Shown here piece after piece: positions 42,135 to 51,496 of a stretch of DNA of 64,000 bases. The stretch spans positions 1,116,001-1,180,000 of the forward strand of contig CAWIWV010000001.1 of the NCBI GenBank assembly GCA_963839925.1, given 5' to 3'. The notes under the pieces are model-generated. The model saw only the letters and a list, made by a program, of their open reading frames with translations, was not told where the DNA came from and did not search any database. The stretch is from Bog-756 sp963839925 (GTDB lineage Bacteria; Actinomycetota; Acidimicrobiia; Acidimicrobiales; RAAP-2). Position numbers and translations under genes: made by a program. Position 1 is the stretch's first letter, and each line of letters opens with the position of its first letter.

Positions 42135-42761
42135 GTGTTCGGCACGGTGACGGACAGAGCAGAAGCGGCAGACACCATTGATCGGAAGGTCGGTCAGTTG
42201 TTTGCCCTGGTCACTGAGGCACTCGCTCAGGCCACGGGTGCCCTCCTTAATGGGGACCTGGAGATGGGCCGGAGGGTAGTGGCAGGTGATCAGGCGGTCG
42301 ACGACCTGACCGCCGAGGTTGAAATGCTGGTCTGGGACGAGATCGAACGACCTGCAAGCGGCCAGGATCTGCGCCAGCTCGTTGGGATATTGCTCATCTT
42401 GCCCGAGCTGGAGCGGAGCGGCGATCTTGCCGAGCACGTGGCACAACGGGCCGTGGACAATCTCGGGGTGGAGATGACTCCTGTGAGTAGGGGCATCGTC
42501 CAGCGTATGACGGAGGTAGCTCTGGAGATGTGGCAGTCAGCGTCCGGTGCCTACGGGGCCGGGCGTGATTGCGCGAACGAACTCGCAGAACAAGATGATG
42601 AGATCGACATCCTTCACGATCGACTCATGAGAGAGATCGAGGCCGAGGAGATGCCGATGGCCGTATCCTCGCAGGTGACCTTGCTCGCTCGCTTCTACGA
42701 ACGTCTGGGCGACCATGCGGTCAACTTGGCCAAGCGAGTAGAGGTACTTCGGGCGTCCTAG
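42135..42761 (+). CDS. phoU: PhoU-family phosphate signalling protein
   Basis: 208 residues from GTG 42135 (GTG 42147 also possible). Two three-helix PhoU repeats with the metal-binding signatures ELERSGDLAEHVAQRAV (first repeat) and FYERLGDHAVNLAKRVE (second repeat). PhoU moderates phosphate uptake and the PhoR/PhoP-type two-component system. No pst genes are adjacent; the partner here is a PHS-type permease, an atypical pairing. Confidence 0.88.
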   Translation: MFGTVTDRAEAADTIDRKVGQLFALVTEALAQATGALLNGDLEMGRRVVAGDQAVDDLTAEVEMLVWDEIERPASGQDLRQLVGILLILPELERSGDLAEHVAQRAVDNLGVEMTPVSRGIVQRMTEVALEMWQSASGAYGAGRDCANELAEQDDEIDILHDRLMREIEAEEMPMAVSSQVTLLARFYERLGDHAVNLAKRVEVLRAS

Positions 42762-42893
42762 CGAGACCGGTTCATACGGCTCTTCCGCCTGTCTACCCCT
42801 TTGCCATTCACCGCCTCGTCCGTCACGAGAGCCCGCCCCACCCTGGTCGAGGAACGCCGGATCGGAGCGTTCGTCCTTGCCCCCTTCTCGATC

Positions 42894-44132
42894 TCAGCTT
42901 GGGCAGGTCGTGACCTGGACCCCCGGCAATCCAATCGGCGCATATGAGTCAGGATCGGCGCCCCCTGCGAAGCGATCACGGATCCAGTGCACCATGTCGT
43001 TGAAAGAGGGACCGATCACTCCCGCGTGGCTCTGTCCCGGATAGATCCACCGTTCGAGATCCTGGCCCAACCCGCACAGATGCGATGCCAAGATCTGTGT
43101 CGACGCCACTGGGATCTGCTCATCGTCTCCACCTTGGATGATGAGAAGCGGCGCTTTGCTCGCCGATTGGAAGTTCTCCGGATCGTTCTCTTCGAGCAGC
43201 TTCTTCCAGGCAGGCACGGAGAACGGGTCGGTCTTCTCGAACTGCGAGGTGGAGTACTTGTCGACGACCCTGGCCAGGTAGTCGGTGCATCCCTTGTTGA
43301 GATCAGGGAGCAGGCTGATGCCCAAGGGTGTCAGGACCTGCGACACCGGCGCTGCCTTGCTGCCATAGGCAGACTGGTAGGCGCCGGCCACCATGAAGAG
43401 GTAGTAGCGGTACGGACTGGTTTTCAGGAAGTCGTAGACCAGATTGAACTGCGATGGAGGCGCACCAGCAACCACTCCGGCTAGGTGGAGGTCCGGTGCG
43501 TAGGACGTACCGATGTGCAGGGCGAACATCGCCGTTTGCCCGCCCTCGGAATGGCCCCACACCACATAGTTGCTGCTGGCATGGGCCGGTGCGAGATGAC
43601 GGGCTGCTCGGACGATGTCGATGGTGTTGCGTGCGGCGCTCACTCCAACGATGTACGGCAGAAGCCCCGGTGTGCCCTCCCCTTGGTAGTCACTGGCGGT
43701 CACCTCCCACCCTTGGTCCAACAGCCCGTTGGTGAGGGGCACGTCCTGTGCGGGATCCAGCGATGGGGCGCATTGATCTGCCATCCCGTTCGTGCCGTGA
43801 CCCCAGCTGACCACCGGGTATCCCCCCTTGGGTGCCGGCCGGTCAGGGACGATCACCAGGCCCGTCACGACCACGGGCGTGTTTCGCACCGACTCCGACA
43901 TGTACATCACCCTGTAGACGGTGCCGTGTACTCCCGCTACCGCCACCTTCTGGGACTTGATGAGGGTGCCCGGAGGGCCCGATGGCAGGGGTTGCGGGAC
44001 CGAGTAGAACTCGGGCAGGCCTGCCGGCGGCGGCAGGGAGGACGCTGAGGACGCTCCCGACGTGCCACACGCCGCCGTGAAGATGCCGACCGTCATGAGA
44101 ATGGCAGCGATTGGCAAACCTCGTGCGCGCAT
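42894..44132 (-). CDS. Secretory lipase-like lipoprotein (alpha/beta hydrolase)
   Basis: 412 residues from ATG 44130-44132; a start 18 codons upstream is less likely, as the signal begins here. Lipobox TAAC at Cys22. LIP-family features: VVSWGHGTNG, ASDYQGEGTPG, nucleophile Ser195 in WGHSEGGQ, then an acid-loop IIQGGDDEQIPV and GQSHAGVI with the catalytic His. Expected extracellular esterase/lipase anchored to the membrane. Convergent in orientation with phoU. Confidence 0.85.
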   Translation of the reverse strand: MRARGLPIAAILMTVGIFTAACGTSGASSASSLPPPAGLPEFYSVPQPLPSGPPGTLIKSQKVAVAGVHGTVYRVMYMSESVRNTPVVVTGLVIVPDRPAPKGGYPVVSWGHGTNGMADQCAPSLDPAQDVPLTNGLLDQGWEVTASDYQGEGTPGLLPYIVGVSAARNTIDIVRAARHLAPAHASSNYVVWGHSEGGQTAMFALHIGTSYAPDLHLAGVVAGAPPSQFNLVYDFLKTSPYRYYLFMVAGAYQSAYGSKAAPVSQVLTPLGISLLPDLNKGCTDYLARVVDKYSTSQFEKTDPFSVPAWKKLLEENDPENFQSASKAPLLIIQGGDDEQIPVASTQILASHLCGLGQDLERWIYPGQSHAGVIGPSFNDMVHWIRDRFAGGADPDSYAPIGLPGVQVTTCPS

Positions 44133-44541
44133 TCGATGAGGTCCGAGAACTGGCTCGAATTCGCCGCCCAATTGCTCCTTGCTCATCGCATTCTCCGATC
44201 CGTCGAAGCGGACCTTGGTAGGGCGGCACGCATCGACTCAACAGGCACCTGGCCGAGCGTGCAGGTTGTTCTCGATCATTGCCAAAGACCCACTGATCCT
44301 TCGCTCGTCTCCGCTCGATCTGCTCGAGAATAGAGTCTGGAATCGGCGGGCACCCGCAGATTCTCTTGTCCTCGAGGTGCCATCGCCCTCGCTCGTCGAG
44401 GCTGGCTCCGTTGCGGAGCTGATTGACCGTGGAGTGAAGAGCGGAGACCGGGATGGCTCAGTCGAGGCACTGACATCCCCGGGCAACGATCGCGGAGGGC
44501 AATTCCCGATCTATCCGATAAACTTTCGGGTTGAGGTCCAT

Positions 44542-45072
44542 ATGTCGATGTCCAACGTCCGATCCATCTTCCGGTTCCCGAACCCGGTGAACGAACTCGC
44601 TGCTCGCGCTGTGGCCGGAGGCGTCGTTCTCTTGTGCGTGACGGCTATCGGTCTTGCCGCATTCGACCAGGGATGGCTCCTCGTGCCCATCGCCCTCGGC
44701 TTCTGGGCGCGGTTGCTCAGCGGACCGACCCTCAGTCCCCTCGGGCAATTGGCGGTACGGGTGGTCGCCCCGCGCCTCGGGCCTGCACGGTACGTCGCGG
44801 GCCCGCCGAAGCGATTTGCGCAGGCCATGGGGGTAGCTTTTTCGACCTCCGCGGTTCTCCTCTGGTTCGGTTTCGGTGAGCACGCGGCCGCCGTAATCGT
44901 CATGACCATGCTGACGGTCGCCGCGTTGCTCGAGTCGGTATTTGGCCTTTGCCTTGGTTGCAAGATCTTCGGGTTACTCATGCGCGCGGGCTGGGTTCCC
45001 GACGACGTCTGTGACGCGTGCCGTGACATCAGCCTGAGACATCGGGCCCGGTCTCAAACTGCGCCGCTTTAG
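44542..45072 (+). CDS. DUF4395 membrane protein
   Basis: 176 residues from ATG 44542 (or ATG 44548). FPNPVNELAARAVAGGVV start, four membrane segments in two hairpins, a GPPKRFAQAMG loop between them and the typical GLCLGCKIFGLLMRAG near the end. Often found with thioredoxin-like or sulfurtransferase genes; function unknown. The frame is open 121 codons further upstream but that part has no family character. Confidence 0.85.
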   Translation: MSMSNVRSIFRFPNPVNELAARAVAGGVVLLCVTAIGLAAFDQGWLLVPIALGFWARLLSGPTLSPLGQLAVRVVAPRLGPARYVAGPPKRFAQAMGVAFSTSAVLLWFGFGEHAAAVIVMTMLTVAALLESVFGLCLGCKIFGLLMRAGWVPDDVCDACRDISLRHRARSQTAPL

Positions 45073-45375
45073 GTTTGACAGAGACGATTCGCCTGTCCTC
45101 TACGACGACGGTCGTGTTCGGCCGAGGGCCATCGACGTCGAGCGCTGTGGCACCACTGCGTACGAGTCGTGTCATGGTGCGCCGCCAAGGCGATCGCTGA
45201 GATCGCGACGCTTGACCATTGTCACTTCACCATCGTGGGGACTTCACCTCATCTATTCCGTTCCCTGTCGCCTGGCGAGGGTCGGCGAGGATGGTGACCC
45301 TCGAAAGAACCGAAGGAATCCAGTGGTAACGGTGCCCGTCTCGGCGGTCTAATACATCGGAGGGAGCGGACAGGG
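45073..45375. other. Intergenic region before the sigma factor
   Basis: About 300 bases. A TTGACA at 45075-45080 lies just after the DUF4395 stop, and a GGAGGGAG ribosome-site-like run is at 45359-45366. No gene or clear -10 recognised. Confidence 0.4.
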
Positions 45376-45840
45376 AGTCGAGCAATCGAGACATCAGAAG
45401 AGGAGTTCCGCCACTTCTTCGAGCAGGCTGAACCGCGCCTTCGACGTGCGTTTGTCGCTGCGTACGGATCCGATCGTGGTCGAGAAGCCACGTCCGAGGC
45501 GCTGGCATACGCCTGGGAGAACTGGACACAGGTCAATCAAGCCTCAAATCCGCTCGGACTCCTCTATCGCGTCGGTCAGAGCAGGACTCGAAATCGGAAG
45601 GTCCCTGTCGTGTTCGAGACATCTGGGACAGCCGAGGTCGCCTTTGAGCCTGGGCTTGTGCCGGCCCTCAGTGCACTGACGGAGCCCCAGAGAACGGCGG
45701 TGGTTCTCGTGCATGGATTCGGCTGGACGATGAAGGAAGTTGGGGACATGACAGGCGTGAAGGTCACGAGTATTCAGAACCACCTCGATCGAGCCCTCAA
45801 GAAGCTCCGCGCCGCGCTCCAGGTGGGTTCAGATGTCTGA
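45376..45840 (+). CDS. ECF-type RNA polymerase sigma factor, 5' end uncertain
   Basis: The frame is open from 45298. Region 2-like part: EEEFRHFFEQAEPRLRRAFVAAYGSDRGREATSEALAYAWENW, then NPLGLLYRVGQSRTR. Region 4: LTEPQRTAVVLVHGFGWTMKEVGDMTGVKVTSIQNHLDRALKKLR. About 150 residues in total. No ATG, GTG or TTG occurs in frame before region 2; the first is GTG 45610, which would remove it. A GGAGGGAG at 45359-45366 suggests initiation close to 45376, so either a non-standard start codon is used or a base error or mutation destroyed it. Its last 8 bases overlap the propeller protein gene. Confidence 0.65.
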   Translation, partial: SRAIETSEEEFRHFFEQAEPRLRRAFVAAYGSDRGREATSEALAYAWENWTQVNQASNPLGLLYRVGQSRTRNRKVPVVFETSGTAEVAFEPGLVPALSALTEPQRTAVVLVHGFGWTMKEVGDMTGVKVTSIQNHLDRALKKLRAALQVGSDV

Positions 45841-47314
45841 TCTCTCGGAGCAACTGGTCGCACTGATCGATGACTGCGCTCGAGAAGTGTCGGTCGACGA
45901 GGTGCTGGGTGGACGCTCAGCGACGATTTCGGTCAGTAGCAGCTCCACCCGTCTGCATCGCCGGCCCGCGGTCATTGCACTGTCTGCGGCCGCGATTCTC
46001 ATTCTCGGGGTCACTGCCGTCCTTTCTGCCGGTGTTCTCGGCGGTCATGACCGAACTCGAACCGACCACCGCGCAGCCAGTCTTTCGCCGGGACCGTGGC
46101 GACTCACAGCCTCACTTTCGGGATCTGAATTCTCCCTCGGTGCTGGTGTCCCGAATGCGATCACTGGCGCAGACTGTTCGGGTGATCCGACGTGCTTCCT
46201 CTCCACCATCTATGGCTTGGGCGGAGCTACGACCACCGTGACCGGTTCGACCTATGTTTCCCACGATGCGGGTCACGCCTGGGAACCGACTGTTCTTCCC
46301 GCGAACGTGGCGACGACCACACTCGTCACTTGTGTGACACCTCACTGGTGTGCAGCCGGTGGTGGACTCGCTGATCCGAAGACGGGGGACCCTGCTGCCA
46401 AAAAGGTCATGCGAGATCCCGAACTGCTCACCACGGATGATGCCGGGAAGCACTGGGATATGCACGCTGTGCCCCTGCCGGTTGACGTGCAGCAACTTCC
46501 TGCCTACGGATCACTGCCGGCTGAGACCACCTACTGGCCGGGAACCGTCGATGCCATCACCTGCAGCTCTCCGGGCACCTGCAATCTGGTCGGTCACGTA
46601 CTTTCTGATCGACCCGGTCCCATCCTTGCGGACGAAATCGTCTTCTTGTCGACGAAGGATGGAGGCATCCACTGGACGAAGACGACGCTTCCCGAAAGCT
46701 CCAGCATCGCTGACGATGAGGTGCTCAGTTCATCCTCGACAGGTGCCTCGATGGCATGCCCAACGCCAAGTCGTTGCGTTGTCGCTGTGACACTTGGTGG
46801 TCTCGGGCCCCCCGTTGAGTATTTCTGGACCACAAGCAATGGCGGTCAGACGTGGCAGCAGAGTCAGCTTGCGGGAGTGGCGTCTCTTGGCGCCAACGTG
46901 GTCTGCGCGTCGGCCAGGGACTGCTGGTCAGGTCCCGCCCAATCGCCTTCGCTAGGTTCACCGAGCACGATTCTCCATTCCGGCGATGGAGGAGTGGCAT
47001 GGTCGTCGGTTACCCTGCCTGCCGAGAGCCCAGTCACTCACCAGAGCGTGGACTGGTCATCCCTCGGCTGCGCTTCGTATGGCACCTGCTTCATCGGTGG
47101 TTATGGACTGATTGACGAGACCACCGACTCGGGCAAGAGTTGGCAATCGATGATCGTGCCGGCCGGCGTAGGGTCGATTGATTCGATCACTTGCGCCCCG
47201 TCGGGTGCCTGTGCTGCCGTCGCTACACCAACCGCCGGCAATCCACTCGGTCAGAACGGTGGCTCGATGATCCTCACGAACGAACCCTCGAATGATCGTG
47301 ATCCGTCTGCTTGA
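45833..47314 (+). CDS. Membrane-anchored seven-repeat propeller-like protein, putative sigma partner
   Basis: 493 residues, ATG 45833, overlapping the sigma gene by 8 bp. N-terminal ~45 residues (MSDLSEQLVALIDDCAREVSVDEVL) cytoplasmic, one membrane helix (about 47-70), then an extracytoplasmic region with seven C-x4-6-C elements (such as VTCVTPHWC, ITCSSPGTC, MACPTPSRC, LGCASYGTC, ITCAPSGAC) alternating with BNR/YCF48-like DxGxxW elements. This pattern suggests a seven-bladed beta-propeller with one disulfide per blade. Gene order fits an anti-sigma or sensor role, but no zinc anti-sigma motif is present. Confidence 0.75.
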   Translation: MSDLSEQLVALIDDCAREVSVDEVLGGRSATISVSSSSTRLHRRPAVIALSAAAILILGVTAVLSAGVLGGHDRTRTDHRAASLSPGPWRLTASLSGSEFSLGAGVPNAITGADCSGDPTCFLSTIYGLGGATTTVTGSTYVSHDAGHAWEPTVLPANVATTTLVTCVTPHWCAAGGGLADPKTGDPAAKKVMRDPELLTTDDAGKHWDMHAVPLPVDVQQLPAYGSLPAETTYWPGTVDAITCSSPGTCNLVGHVLSDRPGPILADEIVFLSTKDGGIHWTKTTLPESSSIADDEVLSSSSTGASMACPTPSRCVVAVTLGGLGPPVEYFWTTSNGGQTWQQSQLAGVASLGANVVCASARDCWSGPAQSPSLGSPSTILHSGDGGVAWSSVTLPAESPVTHQSVDWSSLGCASYGTCFIGGYGLIDETTDSGKSWQSMIVPAGVGSIDSITCAPSGACAAVATPTAGNPLGQNGGSMILTNEPSNDRDPSA

Positions 47315-47922
47315 ATCTGACGGTGACCAGCACACCGAAGCAGATCGGCATCTTGCTCTTCCCAGACGTTGAGGAACTCGACGCGATTGGACCGTGGGAG
47401 GTGCTGTCGTTCTGGGCTCGCAACTACCCCGATGATGGCTATGCGGTCCTGACGCTTTCGAAGTCAGCTGGGCTCGTCGAATGCGCAAAGGGGCTCGTGA
47501 TCCAAGCGGACTGCTCCTACGCTGACGCCCCACCTCTCGACGTGCTGATCTACCCAGGGGGCCAGGGAACCAGGCCCCAGCTTCACGACGAAGCCCAGTT
47601 GGAGTGGGTCCGCCTTCAGCGCCGGAACGTCCCGTTGATGGCAAGCGTGTGCACGGGATCTCTTGTGTTTGCCGCAGCTGGATTGCTGGCAGACCGCCCC
47701 GCAACGACTCATTGGGCGTCGTTGACGAAACTGGCCGATCTCGATCCCAGTATCGAGGTGCGACCCGATGACCGATTCGTCGACAATGGTGATGTGATCA
47801 CCTCGGCGGGAATTTCCGCCGGCATCGATATGGCACTCCATCTTGTGGGACGTCTCGCGGGACTCGAAAGAGCGCGAGAGGTCCGCCGAGGCATCCAGTA
47901 CGACCCGGCTCCACCCGTGTGA
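47311..47922 (+). CDS. DJ-1/PfpI family protein (isonitrile hydratase-like)
   Basis: 203 residues from TTG 47311, overlapping the previous stop; GTG 47323 is an alternative. DJ-1 superfamily features: IGILLFPDVEELDAIGPWEVL, LIYPGGQGTR, nucleophile elbow SVCTGSLVFAAAGLL (Cys near residue 115), ATTHWASL, and TSAGISAGIDMALHLV. Similar to InhA-type isonitrile hydratases and to the amidase-like half of AraC regulators; no HTH domain here. Substrate unknown. Confidence 0.85.
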   Translation: MNLTVTSTPKQIGILLFPDVEELDAIGPWEVLSFWARNYPDDGYAVLTLSKSAGLVECAKGLVIQADCSYADAPPLDVLIYPGGQGTRPQLHDEAQLEWVRLQRRNVPLMASVCTGSLVFAAAGLLADRPATTHWASLTKLADLDPSIEVRPDDRFVDNGDVITSAGISAGIDMALHLVGRLAGLERAREVRRGIQYDPAPPV

Positions 47923-47940
47923 ACCCGTCCTCTCGGGTGG
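47911..47940 (+). terminator. Possible hairpin at the end of the DJ-1 gene
   Basis: CCACCCG (47911-47917) and CGGGTGG (47934-47940) can pair across a 16-base interval that includes the stop codon; a smaller ACCCG/CGGGT stem is nested. No T-run. Confidence 0.35.
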
Positions 47941-48042
47941 CTCACGCCCGAGGCTGCGGCTCAACCACTGTCCCTTATCCGCGCCGAAATCGGCAGCGGG
48001 CGCTACCGTTCTGTCCCAAGCGACTGACATCCTGGGGAGGAG

Positions 48043-49302
48043 ATGAGCTTGCGCCCAATGCCATCGACCGAACGCCTACCCACCCGACGGGGGCGCCAGG
48101 CATCTGCCTCTGCCGTCTTCGGCATCCTCGCGATCGTCGTCTTGATCGCGACCGCATGTTCCTCGTCCAGTACGGCCACCACGACCACCGTTGTGCACAC
48201 AACCGCCGTCGTGCACGGGGACACTGTGCCGACCGTTGCACACCTGGGGCCGACCAGCTTCACCGACCCGGGTCCCTTTGCTGCCGGTGTGACGACACTG
48301 AGCCTCACGAAAGGTGGGCCCCTGGTCGAGGTCTGGTATCCGGCCACGCCGGCGTCGGTGAAAGGTCACACCCGAGCCAGCTACAACGTCTCGGACTGGT
48401 TGCCGCCAGCTCTTCGGAAGTTGGTGCCGGCCAACTTCACCGGAGCCACGTACCAGACCGACGCGTACCGGGGAGTACCGGTTGCATCGGGACGATTCCC
48501 ACTCGTCATATTCAGTCACGGCTTTTCCGGTTTTCGGGACCAGTCCACCTTCCTCACGACCCGTCTCGCCTCGTGGGGTTTCGTGGTGGCCGCCGCCGAC
48601 CTTCCGGACAACGACCTCACCGCCGTACTGAGCGGGAAATCGAACAAGAGTGATACCGCCGACATTGCTGAGCAACAACAGGTCATCACTCTCATGGGCG
48701 ATGAAGCACGAGCTTCGGGTGAGTTCCAGGGCCATCTCGACATGGGTCGGATTGCCGCCGTCGGTCATTCGCTCGGTGGCGCACTTTCTGAAGCACTGGC
48801 GGCTGCCGATCCCAGGGTCAGTACGTTCATCGGGCTTGCGGGTGCAACCGTCGGTTCGTTCGGTCAGACCACCTCAGGCGCTGCGAGCATGGTTCCCGAT
48901 AAGCCCGGGATGCTGATGGGGGGAACGGCGGACCAGGTCGTCAACCCGACCGGCATCGTCCGTGCCTTCGCTGCCATGAAGTCGCCCAAGCGACTCGTGA
49001 CCCTCCACAACTTCGGCCATCTGGTGTTCGCCGACATCTGTGAGATCGGAGCTTCGAACGGAGGTCTGTTGGGGATTGCCAAGGCGATCCACATCCCCGT
49101 GCCAGCGAATCTGAAGCCCCTGGCCACCGACGGCTGTGATCCGCCCGACACCCCGGTGACCCAGGGTTGGCCAGCGATCAGGCAGGCAGTGACCGCCCAA
49201 CTTCGACACGTGTTCGGTTTCGACCAATCGCTCGCGGGTCTGACCGGATTGAGGACCGCATTCCCCGCGACGGTCTCCCGAAACGTGTACGTAAACCAAT
49301 AG
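48043..49302 (+). CDS. Alpha/beta hydrolase lipoprotein (PAF-acetylhydrolase/chlorophyllase-like)
   Basis: 419 residues from ATG 48043. Long basic N-terminus, then a lipoprotein signal ending IATAC (Cys39) and a Ser/Thr-rich linker. Catalytic part: LVEVWYPATP, FPLVIFSHGFSGFRDQ (oxyanion region), RIAAVGHSLGGALSEAL (nucleophile Ser), GTADQVVNP (acid) and NFGHLVF (His). Expected membrane-attached esterase outside the cell; substrate unknown. Confidence 0.82.
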   Translation: MSLRPMPSTERLPTRRGRQASASAVFGILAIVVLIATACSSSSTATTTTVVHTTAVVHGDTVPTVAHLGPTSFTDPGPFAAGVTTLSLTKGGPLVEVWYPATPASVKGHTRASYNVSDWLPPALRKLVPANFTGATYQTDAYRGVPVASGRFPLVIFSHGFSGFRDQSTFLTTRLASWGFVVAAADLPDNDLTAVLSGKSNKSDTADIAEQQQVITLMGDEARASGEFQGHLDMGRIAAVGHSLGGALSEALAAADPRVSTFIGLAGATVGSFGQTTSGAASMVPDKPGMLMGGTADQVVNPTGIVRAFAAMKSPKRLVTLHNFGHLVFADICEIGASNGGLLGIAKAIHIPVPANLKPLATDGCDPPDTPVTQGWPAIRQAVTAQLRHVFGFDQSLAGLTGLRTAFPATVSRNVYVNQ

Positions 49303-49358
49303 GCCACCGAAGGAGTCAGGGCCTGAATCGTTCCAGCACGACGTCGTGTTCCGTTCAG

Positions 49359-50393
49359 TCAACCTTGCGCATCGGAAGGATCCGAGATCGCAAAGTGGCG
49401 CGCCAGTCCGAGGGCAATCCGTTGCTGGTCTCTTGCTCGTGCGACATTGGCCAGGACGATCGTTGCCCGACGCGAGTGCGGGGCGAGTCCCAGGAACGAC
49501 GAATAGCCTCCGGTCTGACCGTTGTGCCAGATCATCCGCCGGTCAGAGCCAGCAGTTGAATCGATGACCCAGAACATGCCTCTCGCTTGCTTGGCGTTGT
49601 CGGTCGCGACTCCTGCGATCGGTTCCAACGACCCCCTTCCCGGTGCCGACCCATCCAACAGGGCGGTGGTAAGCCGGACCATGTCGCCAAGTGTGCTGAC
49701 GACCCCACCCGAAGGTGCATAGCCGCCCATCGTCCAAGGCGGACGCCGGCGGCCCATCGAAGACCAGCCGGGCGGAGCCATCGGTCGTGTCCCCGCCACC
49801 CCGGAGGACCTCATGCGCAGCGGAGTGAAGATCCGCTGCGTCATCAAGGAGCCGTACTCGACGCTCGCACCGAGGGCGAGAAGTTGTCCGAGGACAGCGG
49901 CGCCGAGATTCGAATACCGGAACTGCCCCCGGCCCCAGAGCCGTTGACGAGCGGCCACCCTGAGCAGGCCCGAGGCGTCTGTCCGCTGATACGGATCAGT
50001 GCCCAGCAAGAGGAAGCGCTCTGCCCGCAGGAATGTCGGTAGATCTCGCGGCAGTCGCGGCAGGCCCGAGGTGTGGGTGCACAGCTCCCGTAGGGAGATT
50101 GATCCGAACTCACCTTCCGAATCATTCGGCAGAAGGGAGGCGATCGTGCTGTCCAATGAAACCTCGCCGTGATCGATTGCGTCAGCAAGGAGCATGCCGG
50201 TCAGTGGCTTTGTGACCGAGCCGAGTTCGAAGTGTGTCTCGAGGTCGGAATCGATGAACGCGAACCGGGCGATCGGGGACGCAGCTAGATCGATCAGGGC
50301 GACGGCAACGCTTCTTGCCCGACGCCCGGCAAGCGCGACCAAGTCGGCGGTGAGTTCCCGATCATCCATGGGTTCAGCTTGGGAAAATGTCAT
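49359..50393 (-). CDS. Serine beta-lactamase-like hydrolase (class C/esterase type)
   Basis: 344 residues from ATG 50391-50393 (ATG 50367-50369 possible). Penicillin-binding-fold motifs: Ser59-x-x-Lys62 in GSVTKPLTG, Tyr160-Ser-Asn162 in FRYSNLGAA, and HNGQTGGY near the C-terminus in place of K-T-G. No signal peptide, so probably a cytoplasmic esterase or peptidase rather than a secreted antibiotic-resistance enzyme. Convergent with the previous hydrolase. Confidence 0.85.
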   Translation of the reverse strand: MTFSQAEPMDDRELTADLVALAGRRARSVAVALIDLAASPIARFAFIDSDLETHFELGSVTKPLTGMLLADAIDHGEVSLDSTIASLLPNDSEGEFGSISLRELCTHTSGLPRLPRDLPTFLRAERFLLLGTDPYQRTDASGLLRVAARQRLWGRGQFRYSNLGAAVLGQLLALGASVEYGSLMTQRIFTPLRMRSSGVAGTRPMAPPGWSSMGRRRPPWTMGGYAPSGGVVSTLGDMVRLTTALLDGSAPGRGSLEPIAGVATDNAKQARGMFWVIDSTAGSDRRMIWHNGQTGGYSSFLGLAPHSRRATIVLANVARARDQQRIALGLARHFAISDPSDAQG

Positions 50394-50610
50394 GAGGACC
50401 CCGACCGGGCCCCAGGTCGATGGTTTGTCATCTCATGGCAAAGGCTGCCGCAACATGGGAATCTCGCGCAACGGAGAGTTGCGCCAGGTCGTTTTGGGCG
50501 TCTGTGCCCCACCATCGGGTGTTTCGCTTCAGGAAGCGTTGTGCAGTGCCGATATGGACCGACAGTGAGAGTCTTCCCCGTCGTCCGCAGCTGTCCCGAA
50601 GGCGAGTGAG

Positions 50611-51000
50611 ATGCCACTCTCCCCGTCTGCCCTCGGATCAGCACTGCACGACCTTGCCGATGCGAATCGCGCTATGCGACTCCGTCTCGAGGAGAATGAG
50701 GAGCTTCTTCATAAGGCGACAGCGATGACGAGCGAGGGGATGCGCGCCTCGGCGCTGTTGGAGGAACTCCCCGTCTATGCGGCACAGACGGCTGCGGACG
50801 ACACGATGATGGCCCTGTTCGAAGCTCGTGACCAGCTACGGAAGGTAGTGATCTGCGAGGCGCTCGAGGACGGGATGACGATCGAGCAACTGGCCGCCAT
50901 GTTCCATCTGTCGCCGGACCTGGTGAGTTCCTATGTCGCGGAACACTCGAGATTTGTCACGATGCACGATCCGTCCACCGGACCGGTCCAGCTGTTCTGA
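50611..51000 (+). CDS. Small coiled-coil/HTH-like protein
   Basis: 129 residues from ATG 50611. N-terminal helical heptad-like region (LHDLADANRAMRLRLEENEELLHKA) and a C-terminal GMTIEQLAAMFHLSPDLVSSYVAEHSR that reads as a helix-turn-helix. Could be a small DNA-binding regulator; no named family. Preceded by 217 bases without a gene. Confidence 0.6.
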   Translation: MPLSPSALGSALHDLADANRAMRLRLEENEELLHKATAMTSEGMRASALLEELPVYAAQTAADDTMMALFEARDQLRKVVICEALEDGMTIEQLAAMFHLSPDLVSSYVAEHSRFVTMHDPSTGPVQLF

Positions 51001-51048
51001 AGCGTACGACAGGCAATGTCGCTCCGGGTAGCGTTGGCGGTCACAGCG

Positions 51049-51345
51049 CTAGGGGTGTGAAGGGGCAGGCGGCTTGTCGGGCAGCTCGTACGCCACTTCG
51101 TCGACGTAGCACCAGTACCAGTCTTCGCCCGGCTCGTAGGAGCGGATGATCGGATGGGTGGTCGTCGACTTGAAGTGGGCGGTCGCGTGGCGCATGGGCG
51201 AGTTGTCGCAGCAGCCGACGTGGCCGCAGGACTGGCACACCCGGAGATGCACCCAGTCACGACGCCCGGCGGCGAGACAGTCGACGCAACCCCACGAGTC
51301 GGGTTCCGGATCGGTGATCGTGTCCAGATGAGTGCAGGTAGCCAT
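51049..51345 (-). CDS. UBP-type zinc-finger protein
   Basis: 98 residues from ATG 51343-51345. ZnF-UBP pattern: CTHLDTI, GCVDCLAAG, LRVCQSCGHVGCCDNSPMRHATAHFKSTTTHPIIRSYEPGEDWYWCYVDE. Cys and His spacing fits the fold known from bacterial stand-alone ZnF-UBP proteins, which have no clear role. Convergent with the HTH-like gene. Confidence 0.85.
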   Translation of the reverse strand: MATCTHLDTITDPEPDSWGCVDCLAAGRRDWVHLRVCQSCGHVGCCDNSPMRHATAHFKSTTTHPIIRSYEPGEDWYWCYVDEVAYELPDKPPAPSHP

Positions 51346-51496
51346 CGCTCAAGTCGAACCTCCATCTCGTAGCGCTCGGCCCGGTCGAACCGGACGATCC
51401 GCTCAGCCTATGGGATCCCGTCCCTGGAGTTTCGAATCACGAAGCTCTGCCAGTAGCGTCACCGTCCATGTCTTGTCCGGGGGAGGGTAGGGGTCG

